From contig OX387183.1 of assembly GCA_947561395.2 (NCBI GenBank), forward strand, positions 7,683,883 through 7,747,882: DNA of 64,000 nucleotides, given 5' to 3'. The notes under the pieces are model-generated. The model was not told the DNA's origin. It ran no database searches and saw only the letters and a program-made list of their open reading frames with translations. Position numbers and translations under genes: made by a program. Of the stretch, positions 22,070 to 33,400 are shown piece after piece (within the stretch, counting starts at the first letter, position 1; each line of letters opens with the position of its first letter). Origin of the DNA: Buxus sempervirens. Lineage: Eukaryota; Streptophyta; Magnoliopsida; Buxales; Buxaceae.

Positions 22070-23140
22070 ATATTCAAATTCAAGCCATTTCTGCAACAAG
22101 ATTACCATTTAAATATGTGCAAATATGCAAATGCGCAAATTCAAATTCAATTTCCCAAAATCAAATTCAAGGGAGGCACTCGGCAGCTACCTGGTCGACA
22201 ACGGCAGCACTCCCTACGGCGACGAACAGCAACTCGATGAGACAGCAAGGTTGCCCGCGGCAACACTCCGCACCGCAACGAAAACCAACTTCGATGAAAC
22301 AGCAGGGTCGTCGACGGCAACAAACTTCAACCGCGGTGGCTCTCCAACGACCAATGCCTCAATGTGTGCAAACAGAGAAAGGGGTTTTGATTACAGAGGG
22401 TTACTTAACGACGGAGAGGGAAACAATGCACGAAACAAATGGAGGAGGAGAGGGTTTCGTCGAGGTAGCGAAGGGGTTTTTGGAGAAGAATAGATCAATG
22501 GGGAAGGAGAGTGGGGGAAAGCTGGTCAGCGTTCGTCGGCCTTGAAGAAGACGAAAATCTGAATGGGGAAACCACTCGCATTCGCCGGCGAAGAGAGGAA
22601 TGGGGGAAGGAGAGGGTTTCGGTTTTTTGGAGAAGAATATGAGAATGGGTCGGGGTTCGTGGGGGTTCGTCGGCCTTGGAGACGAAGCAAGCTTGCTCCG
22701 GCAACAACCCTAGTTCGCCGGCGAAGAAAGCATTCGGCGGTCGTTCGCCGTCGGCTTCGGGTTTAGGGTTTCGCAGGGTTTCGCACAGGAGTTTCGCACA
22801 GGAGACGAGAGGAGAGGAGAGGAGGGAACCCGGAAACAACCCTAGTTCGCCGGCGAAGAAAGCATTCGGCGGTCGTTCGTCGTCGGCTTCCGGTCGATTT
22901 CGTAGGGTTTTCGCACGGGAGTTTCGCACAGGAGACGAGAGGAGAGGAGAGGAGAGAACGACGGCATGTGCAATGGCCCCCTTATATTCAAGGGCATTTT
23001 GGGCATTGCAATTTTCCTAAACGTGCAATGACCCCTTTCTGGCATTAATTCTCAAAAGTGGCATGTTTTTGAAATTAAGCATCTTTATGGCATGTTTTTG
23101 TAATAATCGCTGTAAAGTTGCCCTTTTTTGAAATTTTCCA
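22070..23140 (-). repeat. Right terminal inverted repeat of the MULE
   Basis: Inverted copy of 5524-6440. It is about 150 bp longer because an internal block containing ttcgccggcgaagaaagcat occurs twice (about 22715 and 22848), while the left arm has it once. The outermost bases are ttgaaattttcca, immediately followed by the second TTTTTTCTT. Confidence 0.85.
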
Positions 23141-23149
23141 TTTTTTCTT
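23141..23149. repeat. Right 9-bp target-site duplication of the MULE
   Basis: TTTTTTCTT is identical to 5515-5523. The host sequence continues cggtttttaaaaataatcta and resembles 41987-42060. Confidence 0.85.
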
Positions 23150-24867
23150 CGGTTTTTAAAAATAATCTAGATTTAGTCATTTACTTTTTATAATAATTCC
23201 AAATAAAGTATAAAGAAAAACAATTCTATACTTGTGCGCACCTAAACCTGGCCTAGATCGCACACCGGGCGCACCTTTGGTGCGTGCCTCGGGACATTCA
23301 GAGTCGCCACTGCCTGAGAGTGCAGGCAGACACGGTTTTGCCCTAATCGGGTCTAAGTCTGGTCTGCGGCTTTTTAGAGATCTAGCTAAGTCCTCGGTTA
23401 CGATCCGGGGAAGTCCTAAAGACACCCCGGTCCGCCCCGTTGGTTTGACGGGTCCCTCGGGTCTCCCTGGTTTTTGAGTTAAGTTCACCCTTTTCTAGAC
23501 CAGCATGCTGACTTGTAAGGTCTGGCGGGGCCCGCTAGAGGTGTGGGTCCCTTTTTATTTGATTTTATCTTTTTATTTATTTGAGTGAAGTGGGTCGGAC
23601 CCGGGTCCTGTTGGAAGACCCGTGGGTTGCCATGATTGGGCCTAGGGCCCAGTAGGGTTATTGGGTAACCCCTTTTTTTTTGTTATTTATTAAATTATTT
23701 ACAGATGCCAAGGGGCTTAGTGGGCTTGAATTTGGCCCATTAGCCAAGGTTCAAGGGGCCTGGGCCTGTTTATTGAAAACAGGCTTGGTTTGGGCCGGTC
23801 TAAAGTGGACCACTCATGTGGGCCAAAAGGATGTCTTGGTGGGCCCATTTGGGCCCACGGTCCAAATATGGGCTTAAGATAGCCCAAAATGTTTAAGTGG
23901 CCGGTTCAGGCCGGTTTAGGCCGGAATTGATCCAACCAGGCCGAGAAATTACATTTTTTAAGTTACATTACAATCGCCCGTATTTTCCATACGGTCCACC
24001 ATCGCCCGTAGATGAAATCCGGTTTGCCTTGCCCGTGAAGTAAACACGGTCCAGACGGGACCGTTCTGAGTTTACGGGCGCCTTCAGATTTGCATTTTGG
24101 CCGCCGATTCTTTCTGGGATCAGTTACGTGGCCTTCTTGGGACCTCTAATGGCTTCTGTAGCGATTTCAATGCTTTCTGTCATGGCACATCTGCATCATT
24201 CACCATCTTCAAGTCTTCTTTCTTTTGTTCCTTTTTAGTACTTTAGAATAGAGCTAAACTCCATTTTGTGCATCTTGTCATCTTCTGGTAAGGTAACCAA
24301 AGAGGTGATAGTGGGAAGGGGATTACATGGAAGTATTTGAAGAGGACAAATCCCTCTTACACTTATGAATCTAACCAGTTAACGAAGGCTTTTCCCCTTT
24401 TTATTAGTTCCATGGTTCCATTCCTTTTTCATTCCATAAGATCATGTTTACTTATATGTGAATTCTTCAACAAACAGTAAAACCAATGGGTTAGTAGCAC
24501 AGTAATAAAGTGAAAGGAAACTTAAGTGAAATGCTTCATTAAAAAGAAATAAGTTACCACACTAATACTTCTTTGATTTGGAGATGAAGTGACTCCCTAG
24601 AGATTTCGACAGCGCTTCCGCGTCCTCCAAGGTTTGTTGTGATGAAATGAGAAGGGTCTTAATAATGTGGATGGGTTAAGGTCAAACTAAAGAGTATTTG
24701 GTCATGGTTTTGGGGTAGTCATAGAGTATAGGGGTATTTTGGGTATAAAAAGGGTTTTGGTTTGGAGTGGTGATGGTTGGGCAGCATGGGGTCGTGGAGT
24801 ACACCAGGAGGGAGAGGGGGTAGGCCAAAGGGGAGAGGGCTTGTCCAAATGAAGGGGGGTGGCCTCT

Positions 24868-24877
24868 CTATTTATAG
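24868..24877 (-). promoter_or_regulatory. TATA box of the 3' LTR
   Basis: On the minus strand the sequence reads CTATAAATAG followed by agagg, a strong plant TATA element. Transcription would start about 30 bp further left, near 24840. Confidence 0.6.
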
Positions 24878-24887
24878 GCAAAAATCC

Positions 24888-25106
24888 CGTGCCCATATTT
24901 GAAGTACGGGCCTACCCTGACTGTAATTCCAATACGGGCTGCCCTGCCCGTAATTCAAATACGGGCAAAAAACGAATATTTGCAATTATCGCAGATTCGG
25001 CCGTACGGGACGCGTGTTCCGCCGTACAGCGACGCGTGTCTTTCTTCCAGAAGCTTGCCCGTATTTCAAATACGGGCATGCCCTGCCCGTAATTGAAATA
25101 CGGTCC
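24888..25106. promoter_or_regulatory. Palindromic CCCGTAT/ATACGGG cluster in U3 (left LTR)
   Basis: At least six half-sites of the type gcccgtat or atacgggc occur, several paired as inverted repeats; the best is gcccgtatttcaaatacggg near 25058. The cluster lies immediately upstream of the TATA box in transcriptional orientation. It repeats at 41133-41351 in the 5' LTR. It could be an array of transcription-factor sites or a hairpin-forming segment. Confidence 0.5.
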
Positions 25107-25654
25107 CGCACGTTTTTAAAATGTTTGGATTTCAAACCTTTATTCATTTTGGCTTTTTGCAGGATTTTTATCCGATTTTTACGATTATTTTATTAAAAAG
25201 CGAGATTCTCTTTATTAAAATATTATTAAACACATTTATCTTATTTATTTTATTGGTTTGTTCCATTTTTGCTGCCTTTTTGCCACATGGGCAGTTTTTT
25301 ATGAAACTTCAACTGCTCATATCTTCTTCATCCAATGTCCGATTTCAGCAAACTTAGTGTCGTTGGAACCGGCTCGGAACCACCTATCCATTGGGATCAA
25401 GTTTGGCAGCTGAATTGGGGTTGAGCAAAAAGTCAACTTTTTGCTCCCCAAAAGTTTGACCAGCTCATATTTTTCTCATCTGGACCCCGATTCCAGCAAA
25501 TTCAGTTGCGTTGGAATCGTGTCGAAATGCTATTTTCAATGAAATGAAGTTTGATGGCCAAATTTACTCAGATTAAAAAGTCAATTTTTGATCCCCTCAG
25601 GGTTTGACTTTTCATTTTTCTTTATTTTGGGGGTGCAAAAATCAGGTGCTAACA

Positions 25655-25672
25655 GCTGCCCCTCTTTGCTGG
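25655..25672 (-). other. Polypurine tract
   Basis: On the minus strand the bases before the 3' LTR read agcaaagaggggcagc, directly adjoining TGTTAGCACC. A purine-rich tract at this position primes plus-strand DNA synthesis in LTR retrotransposons. Confidence 0.75.
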
Positions 25673-27418
25673 AGTCACCTTAGGGGATGAACGGCAAAGA
25701 AGAAAAAGAACCTTATTTTTGTACCTTGCATTTCTGTTGACATGGTCGATGAGCTCAATCACTGAATTGTTTTTAATGAAAGGGAAGTGTCAGATGTCTG
25801 GTATCACTTCCTGATTTTGGAATCCCTATACCCTTTTGCGGGTTTGAATAGGGCTGTTCCTTAGTTTTCTGATTAAATCTGAGCTCATCAGCCTGTTTTG
25901 GCATTGATGCAAGACACTTAACAATGTTCTTTTCTTTTTGTTTGTTCCATTAAAGCTTTAGTGATTTCAGTTTTTTTTTTTTTTTTTTCAAGAGATAGGC
26001 CAAAGTATGGGTTTGGGAATGTAGGCAGGAGGATGGGAGAAAGCTTTCGCGCTGCTATCCATCATCTCGGAGACCACACACCTATTCTAGCCTATACTTT
26101 TTACAAAAGTGGGAATCAAAATTTACAAGAGGGGGCGAATTGGCCCATTATTGCTCTTCCTTGTTGCTTCTCCTTGCCAGGTTTTTTTTGTCTTGTCAAG
26201 GCATTAGAGCTTTTTTTCCATTCAAGAGTTACTCCACTGAGGATCTGGTGGGAGTATGATGACTCTCTGGGGATTATTGTGATGTTCCTCTTTGATTTTG
26301 GAAGTTTTGTTGGAGGGTCTGAGGATCTTGACGATCTTCTTTCTTCTGATCTCCGCTGGGGATGAAAGGGAAGAAGCATCTGCTGGGGAATGAAGGAACA
26401 AAGCATCCTTCTTATGTTCATCTTGCATCTTTCTTCCTTCTTTGAACCTGGACAAGGAACAAAATGTTAGATATGCAGGGTTGGTTTATTCTAGGCCTTT
26501 ATCAAAATAAAAAATGGCTATTGATTAAGGCAATGAGCCCCTCTTCACGGGTTAGCAGCACAGATGGGGAAATTCCAAGAATAGTTAAGCAGAATAATTA
26601 CGGAAAAACACAGATGTGGTAGTGTGTGTCTGTGCCTGCAATTATCATAAAAGTCAATCACTAAGTTAGACATAGATTAGAGTGCTTGGTATTTTTGGCT
26701 TTGTCATCATAAGCCTTTGAGCGTTGACTCAAACACAATCTGCCAATTTGGGCCCTTCAGGTCACTTGACTGTCCCCACTCTATCCATCATGTTTCTGTT
26801 TTTTGCTGCATTTCCATTTCTAATCAAGGCATGACCAGTTTTTTTTTTTTTTTTTGACCACGACTGACCCTTTTTGCACATAGCGCGCTTTTTGGGTTTT
26901 CACTATGTCTGGTCCTTTCAGAATTCAATTCCGTCATTGCCAGAAAACGCAGATTTGACTGTTTTGCTCAAGATCATTCACTTTGGGATCCGAGAGGTCT
27001 TCAAGATAGGACGAAATGTAGGCTAGGCCGGGGTTTTGAAAGAAAGATAAGTGGCCCAAGAAGGCTGTGATTTTATAGGTATGTACAGTGTTCCTTTTAT
27101 TGTTGGGGCTTACATCCTGGCTTATTTCTTTGGGGTTCATATTTCCCACATCTTACTTTGTACTTGCTTTTCCTTTCTTTTTTTTCTTGATTTTCTTCGC
27201 AATTGCTCTTTTTTCTTTGCAATTGTTTTTTTTTTTTTTTCGGGGCCAGGAATGCCCTTTTTGGTGTGAAGGAACACCTGTACTAGGTTCAGAAAAGAAA
27301 TTGTCAGGCCCAAAAGCGTCTAACTAGGAGAGAATTTTTTTTTGGGTTTTTTGGGAGGATTTATAGTCTTAGGGGAGAGTCAAAGATGGCCTCTCTTCAT
27401 TTCCCAATTGGAATGATC
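25673..27418. other. Non-coding 3' region of the retrotransposon
   Basis: About 1.75 kb lies between the integrase stop and the PPT. Short frames occur on both strands but none has a recognisable domain. There are several T tracts (for example 25970-25988, 26840-26856, 27225-27240). Long untranslated 3' regions are common in Tat-lineage elements. Confidence 0.55.
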
Positions 27419-27742
27419 TCACGGATAATACAGTTTGACTGCATCTGCATTTATTGGCTCAGGAAACATAGTTCCGTCCATCTCTTGTAGGATTAGTGCT
27501 CCTCTGGACAGAACTTTGTGTACTATGAAAGGTCCTTCATAGTTTGGTTTGAATTTCCCTCTATTATCTTCTTGGTGGGGGAATATCTTTTTCATAACAA
27601 TGTTACCCACCTTGAAGTGTCGTGGTATTACTTTTTTGTTATAAGTCCGAGCTGCTCTCTGCTGATAGAGTTGCCCGTGACACAGAGCTTTGATTCTTTT
27701 TTCGTCAAGCAACTGCAACTGGTCAAACCTTGATTCTTCTCA
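27419..27742 (-). pseudogene. Integrase C-terminal region (after a premature stop)
   Basis: Continues the pol frame after the TGA at 27740-27742. It contains QLLDEKRIKALCHGQLYQQR, RHFKVGNIVMKK, HQEDNRGKFKPNYEGPFIVH and a terminal NADAVKLYYP, the usual C-terminal tail of plant Gypsy integrases that helps bind DNA. It terminates at 27419. Frame and order fit the integrase core directly upstream. Confidence 0.8.
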
Positions 27743-28816
27743 TTCAATATCATCAACCTCCGTTTCCTTCAGGATTCTGAGTGAAGGGATTTGCACTTCC
27801 ACAGGAAGAACTGCCTCCATTCCATATACAAGAGAGAAAGGAGTGGCTCCAGTTGAAACCCTGATTGAGGTTCGGTATGCATGCAAAGCATATGGCAACT
27901 TCTCATGCCAGTCTCTGTAGGTGATTACCATCTTCTCCAATATCTTCTTCAGATTTTTGTTGGCAGCCTCTATTGCTCCATTCATCTTGGGCCGATATGC
28001 TGTGGAATTGAGATGCCTGATCTTCAAATCGTCACACATCTTGTCCATGTCCTTGTTATTCAAATTCTTGGCATTGTCTGTGATAAGTGCTTCAGGCACA
28101 CCATAGCGACAGACAATATTGTTTCTGATGAATTTCAGTACATGGGATCCTTTGACCTCTGTAAAGGACATGGCCTCTACCCACTTGGTAAAGTAATCAA
28201 TTGCAACTAAGATGAATCGATGCCCATTTGATGCCTTCGGGTGGATCTCTCCAATCATATCAATTCCCCAGATAGCGAAGGGCCAAGGAGAAGTCATTGA
28301 GTACAGAGTATTGGGCGGTGCATAAATGTTGTCAGCATAAACTTGGCATAACTGGCATTTCCTTACATGGATATGGCAATCATGTTCCATAGTCAACCAG
28401 TAATAACCCATTCTCAAGATTTTTCTGGCTAGCATGTGCCCGCTCATATGTGCGCCACATTGTCCCCCATGGACTTCATCAACCAGCTGTTGTGCCTCTT
28501 CCTCTGTTACACATAGCAGCAGTGAATCATTATAGGACTTTTTGTATAGCTTGTCTCCACTGAGGAAGAACTGTCCTGCCAGTTTTTGAATCGTGCGTCT
28601 CTCAGATGCTGTGGCATTCTTTGGCAAAGTCCTGTCTCTCAGGTACCTCATTATGTCTGTATACCAGGGTTCCCCTTTTGGTGTATTCCTCTCAACACGA
28701 AAACAGTAGACAGGAGAACGCCGTACCTCTATCTCCAATGGTTGTACCCAAGTATCGCCAGTGATGGTTGCCATAGATGCCAGTGTTGCCAGGGCATTTG
28801 CAAACTGATTTCTATC
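27743..28816 (-). pseudogene. Integrase core (zinc-binding and DDE domains)
   Basis: The integrase inserts the cDNA copy into host DNA. Reading leftward there is an HHCC zinc module (HMSGHMLARKILRMGYYW, then CHIHVRKCQLCQ), then the catalytic core with WGIDMIGEIHP, ALITDNAKNL and a Glu in NGAIEAANKNLKKIL, giving the D-D-E set. A spacer with FANALATLASM joins it to the upstream second RNase H. It is bounded by in-frame TGA codons at 28817-28819 and 27740-27742. Confidence 0.88.
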
Positions 28817-29149
28817 TCATGGCATATAATCAAATGTCATGCTTTTGAATTGTCCTTCCAGTTCCTTAATCAGTTCCTGATATGGCACCAATTTTGGGTC
28901 CTTAGTCCTCCAATCCCCCATTACTTGATAGATGATTAGACAGGAATCACCATAGACTTTCAACTCTTGAATATTCATTTCAATTGCAGCTCGCAAGCCT
29001 AACACACATGCTTCGTATTCTGCCATGTTGTTAGTGCAATCGAATAAGAGTTTTGCTGCTATTGGATGATGGACTCCTTCTGGGGAAATGATTACTGCTC
29101 CAATCCCTTTCCCATTGATGTTGACGGCCCCATCAAAGAACATTTGCCA
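28817..29149 (-). pseudogene. Second, archaeal-type RNase H domain of pol
   Basis: Contains MFFDGAVNINGKGIGAVIIS, NNMAEYEACVLGLRAAIEM, VYGDSCLIIYQVMGDW and YQELIKELEGQFKSM. These give the D-E-D acidic residues of a type-I RNase H that differs from the usual retroviral-type RNase H upstream. This duplicate domain is characteristic of Tat-lineage Ty3/Gypsy elements. It is flanked by stop codons at 29150-29152 and 28817-28819, so it is cut off from both neighbours in this copy. Confidence 0.82.
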
Positions 29150-30454
29150 TCAAGTTTCCTTTTCTACTGACTCGGCACACATAATTTCATCATCTGGCAG
29201 TCCGGTGAGAAGTGGTTGATAGTCGAGCACAGGGTGTTCTGCCAGGTGATCTGCTACTGCCTGTCCCTTTATTGCCTTTCTCGTGGTGTAGACAATGTTA
29301 TACTGAGATAAGATAACCTGCCACTTGGCTATCCTTCCAGTGGAGATTGGCTTTTCAAAAATGTACTTCAAGGGATCTGTATCTGAGATCAAAAGGACAG
29401 TGTGACTGAGCAGATAATGCCGGAGCTTCTGAGCTGCCCATACCAATGCGCCACAAGTCTTCTCAAGCAATGTGTATCTTACTTCATAACTGGTAAACTT
29501 CTTGCTCAGATAATAAATTGCTTGCTCCTTTCTTCCTGTATCATCGTGTTGCCCTAGGACACATCCAGCCGCTGTTTCTGTAACTGATAAGTACATGATC
29601 AGAGGTCGTCCGGGTACAGGGGGAACCAAAGTTGGCGGACTCATTAGATAGGCCTTGATTTTGTCAAACGCTTCTTGGCAATCTTCATTCCAGACCACTG
29701 GGTTATCCTTCTTTAGCAGTTTGAATATTGGTTCACACACGGGAGTCATCTGTGCTATGAACCGACTGATGTACTGTAATCTGCCAAGGAAACCTCTTAC
29801 TTCTTTCTCTGTGGATGGGGGAGGCATCTCCAGAATTGCCTTTACTTTGACAGGGTCAACCTCAATTCCTCGTTTCCCAACGATGAATCCAAGTACCTTC
29901 CCTGATGTAACACCGAATACACACTTATTCGGATTCAGCCTGAGCTTGCATTCCCTGAGTCTGTCAAACACCTTTCCAAGATTCACCAAATGACTTTCCT
30001 CTTCTTTTGACTTTGCAATCATGTCATCCACGTATACTTCCATTTCCTTGTGCATCAGATCGTGGAATAACAAAGTCATCGCCCTTTGGTATGTAGCGCC
30101 TGCATTCTTCAAGCCAAATGGCATCACCTTGTAGCAGTATGTTCCCCAATGTGTGATGAAGGAAGTCTTCTCCATGTCTTCAGGTGCCATTTTTATCTAG
30201 TTGTACCCAGAGAATCCATCCATAAAGGAGAACATGGAATGAGTTGCAGTATTGTCAACCAGTATATCAATGTGTGGCAGCGGGAAGTCATCTTTCGGGC
30301 TTGCTTTGTTTAGATCCCTGTAGTCAACACACATCCTGACCCTCCCATCTTTCTTGGGGACTGGCACAATGTTTGCTAGCCATTCTGGGTAATTTGTTAC
30401 TTTCAAGAACCCAGCTTTCAACTGCTTGGTGACCTCTTCTTTGATCTTCAGGGC
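29150..30454 (-). pseudogene. Reverse transcriptase and first RNase H
   Basis: From right to left: VPVPKKDGRVRMCVDYRDLN and FPLPHIDILVDN (about 30250-30380), a TAG at 30197-30199 after FMDGFSGYN, then MPFGLKNAGATYQRAMTLLF, the catalytic YVDDMIAKS (about 30010-30040) and LNPNKCVFGV. The RNase H follows with ETAAGCVLGQHDD, LSKKFTSYEVRYTLLEKTCG and LLISDTDPLKYIFEKP. Order and motifs are standard for Ty3/Gypsy pol. In-frame stops at 30455-30457, 30197-30199 and 29150-29152 break the polyprotein. Confidence 0.9.
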
Positions 30455-33400
30455 CTATTCTGGTTTCATGCGTCTGAGCTTTTGCTTCACTGGTGTGGCC
30501 TCAGACTTTATAGGTAACCGATGCACAACTAAATCTGTGTCTAACCCAGGCATATCCTCATATGACCATGCAAACACATCAATGTAGGATTTTAGAAAAT
30601 CATTTATCTGTGTTTTCTGTAATAATGTCAGCTTTTTACCAATTTGAAGAATCCTTGGTTGTGCTGTGTCACCTATGTTGATAGGTTCAGTTTCCTCAAT
30701 GTTAGCCTGGAGACCCTTTTCATGTCTGTCCAATGCAAATTGGATTTCAGGTGGGGTCTCCCATGATTCATCACTATCCTCAAGTTCACTGGGGATAATT
30801 TCTGAATCATCGGGTTGTGATGAGTAAGTGTTGCTATCTGATTTATGCTCAACACTTTGGATTTCTTTTTGTTCTTTTTGACCTTTTTGTTTTTGTTTGA
30901 TTTTGGCAGCCTGATTATCTATCTCGTGCTCCGAATTTTTCGGGTGTGCGTCGAGATTGATACTAAGGTTGCGATTTTGCTTATTTGCAGACTTATTCAC
31001 AGAAGCAGAAAAATAATCAAAAGACTTTACGCATTTATTAAAAAGTGCAGCAATATCTACAGGGGGAATTTCAGAAGTGGAAGAAACTCCCTGTGGTAGT
31101 TCGGCTTTGCGAGTGGCAAGTGGCGTCGAACTCCAGTTCTGCAATGCGTGCTTGTTCTTGATTACAACGGTCACCGCATTCTCCTTTCCAGTCTGTATCA
31201 TGCTGATGCTGCTGTCAGAGGAGATGCAGATGGGGTCATTAGCTGTGCCCTTCTTTGGTTGATTCTGACTCGAATCCTCTGATGATACACTGATCCATAC
31301 TCCGCAGCGGATGACAGTCCCTGGTACCCGAACAGTGACTTCGTTGGGTGGTTCCACCTTAGGCAATGCCTTGGTTACAGATTTTCCGGATGATTCATCT
31401 CTTCTGCTGGAAGAATGTTCATCAGGGGCCCAGTTACCATAAGTTTCATGGTAAGCCAGCTCAGTGGACAGTCCCAGTACTTGGGGCATATTCTGGAACA
31501 TCTGACCCAGACCATCCCGTGTACTTGGGTGTATAATGCAGATGGAAGGTGGGGGAGACCTTTGCCTTGGAGTGGGTTCTCCTGAACTATTCTGGCTTTC
31601 CATCATGTAGATGTACTGAGCCGGTTCTTCTTCTTCATCCTCAGTTGGCGGCACCTCGATATTATCTGATGGGTAGGCAAACGCTTCTTCTGGGATAGCT
31701 GGTTTTTCAGTGTCAACTGATTGCCAAGAGAATAGAGCAGACAGTTCTTCCATCATCCCACTGAGAGCTTCTGAGTTCTCTTCTGTAACTGTCTCCTGGG
31801 GCAAGGGAGGTTCATCCCATAACCTTTGCAGATAATTAGCTTCCGCTTGCTCAACTGGATCATTGAACTCATCGCCCCATCCCTGGGGGACTATGTTCTG
31901 AATGGCTTGTGCAGCTTCTCTTTCCATATTGGCAAAATGATGGTATAACTGGCCCTGTACACAGATGGGCCAGTGTGGGTCTCTTCCTTCTGCTCGTGCC
32001 CTCTTTCGTTCAGCTTTCCTGCCAAATAGCCTGGCATAGTCTTCAGGTTCGGGAACAAACCCCAATCCAAAGCCCACAGATTTGTCACATGGCTGGATTG
32101 CAGACTTGATGCCTTGCTTATACTTGCCCAATCCCTCTCCTACTCGGAGGCCCCAGTCGGCGCATTCAGCAGCACCGAACATGCTCTTCCTTTTCCTTCT
32201 GCAGGACAAGTCTGATTGCAGGGGGGTAGGGATGCTGTTTATTTGCACCATTTCAATGGCTTGAAAGTTCAGGGAAGTAGGCAGCTCATAATCAATCACA
32301 GGTACCCCTCCTTGTTCAAATTCTCGGTGATTTTCTGCGTGCACCGTGATCAATTGATTTCCCGAAATAAATCGGATCATCCGATGTAAGGTGGACGGGA
32401 CTGCCCCTGCTTGGTGTAACCAAGGTCTTCCAATTAGAAGATTAAAGGAGGCATTGATGTCCATCAACTCAAAGGTGATGAAGAAGGCCCTTTCAGCAAT
32501 TATAATTTCCAGAGTAACTTCTCCAAGGGAATCCTTCTTGGCATTGTCAAACCCGCGGACATTGTTGGAGCTAGGGTTGATCAACTCAGCGTTCAGCTGC
32601 AGACTGTGGAAGGTCCTGACTGGGCAGATATTCAGAGCTGACCCGTTATCGATCATGACCCGTCTCACCATCAAGCCGGAGCATCTTACAGTGATAAACA
32701 GAGGCTCTGTATGGTTATAACCTTCAGGGGGCAAGTCTGTTGAGGAAAAGGAAATTGCTTCTGGCGTAGCAATTATAGACATCACTGTCTCTAGCTGTTC
32801 AGGGCTGATGTCATCAGGCACATGAGTATCACCCAGTATCTTCATAAATACGTCCTTATGTTTGTCTGAATCCAATAAGAGACGCATAATGGATATCTGA
32901 GCTGGTGTCTTATTCAACTGCTGCACTAGATCATACTCCGGAGTGAAGGCATTATAGTGGAGCTTTTCAATCTCCTCCTCTGGGGCCTTCCCTTTCTTCT
33001 TGTGGGTCTGTGGCAATTCAGTAGCCACATCTTTCCCTTTTTCTTTCCTTGTCCTTTCCTCACTAGTCTCTCCCTCTGGTGCAGGTGGAGGGTTAGGGTT
33101 TATGTATCGACCAGAACGGGTGATCCGATCGACTTCTCTTTCAGTGGAAGTGATGGTGGAATCATGGTACATGGGTAGGAATTGGTAAGGTGGAGGCACA
33201 GCGGAGTAAGTTGGGTTAAGGTGAAGTTGATGTAAGTTGAGGGTGGGTGGTTCTAGCATGAAGTCCACAGGTTCATTGAACGGGTTCATCATGTCGAAGA
33301 TGTTCAAAGGAGGTGAATCTGGGACAAGTGGAGGGTAGAAAGGCTCTGGTTCGGGAAAGTTGAAATGCACCAGAGGGAACCCCAAGAAGGTTTCTTCGTC

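Larger units (their letters stand above)
5524..23140. mobile_element. Large autonomous-type Mutator-like element (MULE) with Ulp1, HMG and GRF genes
   Basis: The ends are inverted copies: the left end reads GGGAAAATTTCAAAAAAGG inward and the right end, read on the other strand, TGGAAAATTTCAAAAAAGG. Homology continues inward for about 0.9 kb and both ends are flanked by TTTTTTCTT. Inside are a MURA-type transposase (plus), an HMG-box/plant-domain gene (plus), a GRF zinc-finger gene (minus) and a Ulp1 protease gene (minus). The convergent arrangement resembles MuDR, with terminal repeats positioned to serve as promoters (inference). MULEs carrying Ulp1-like genes are known in plants (Kaonashi/KI and CUMULE types); this appears to be a long-TIR relative. 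Passengers include a LINE fragment, a TTL gene fragment and a satellite array. The full length is 17,617 bp. Confidence 0.9.
23233..25654 (-). repeat. 3' LTR (left copy)
   Basis: 2,422 bp, nearly identical to 39479-41901. A TATA box on the minus strand at 24868-24877 divides it into U3 (about 25654-24845) and R-U5 (about 24845-23233). A cluster of palindromic cccgtat/atacggg words lies just upstream of the TATA box. Frames within the repeat are copied in both LTRs and are not genes. Confidence 0.92.

Noticed and set aside
23232-23477. Plus-strand frames at the LTR ends (copied at 39523-39723)
   Set aside because: They are duplicated in both LTRs and run against the element's transcription; they are long-terminal-repeat sequence.
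27051-27327. Plus-strand hydrophobic frames in the retrotransposon 3' region
   Set aside because: T-tract translation products (poly-Phe/Leu) without motifs.
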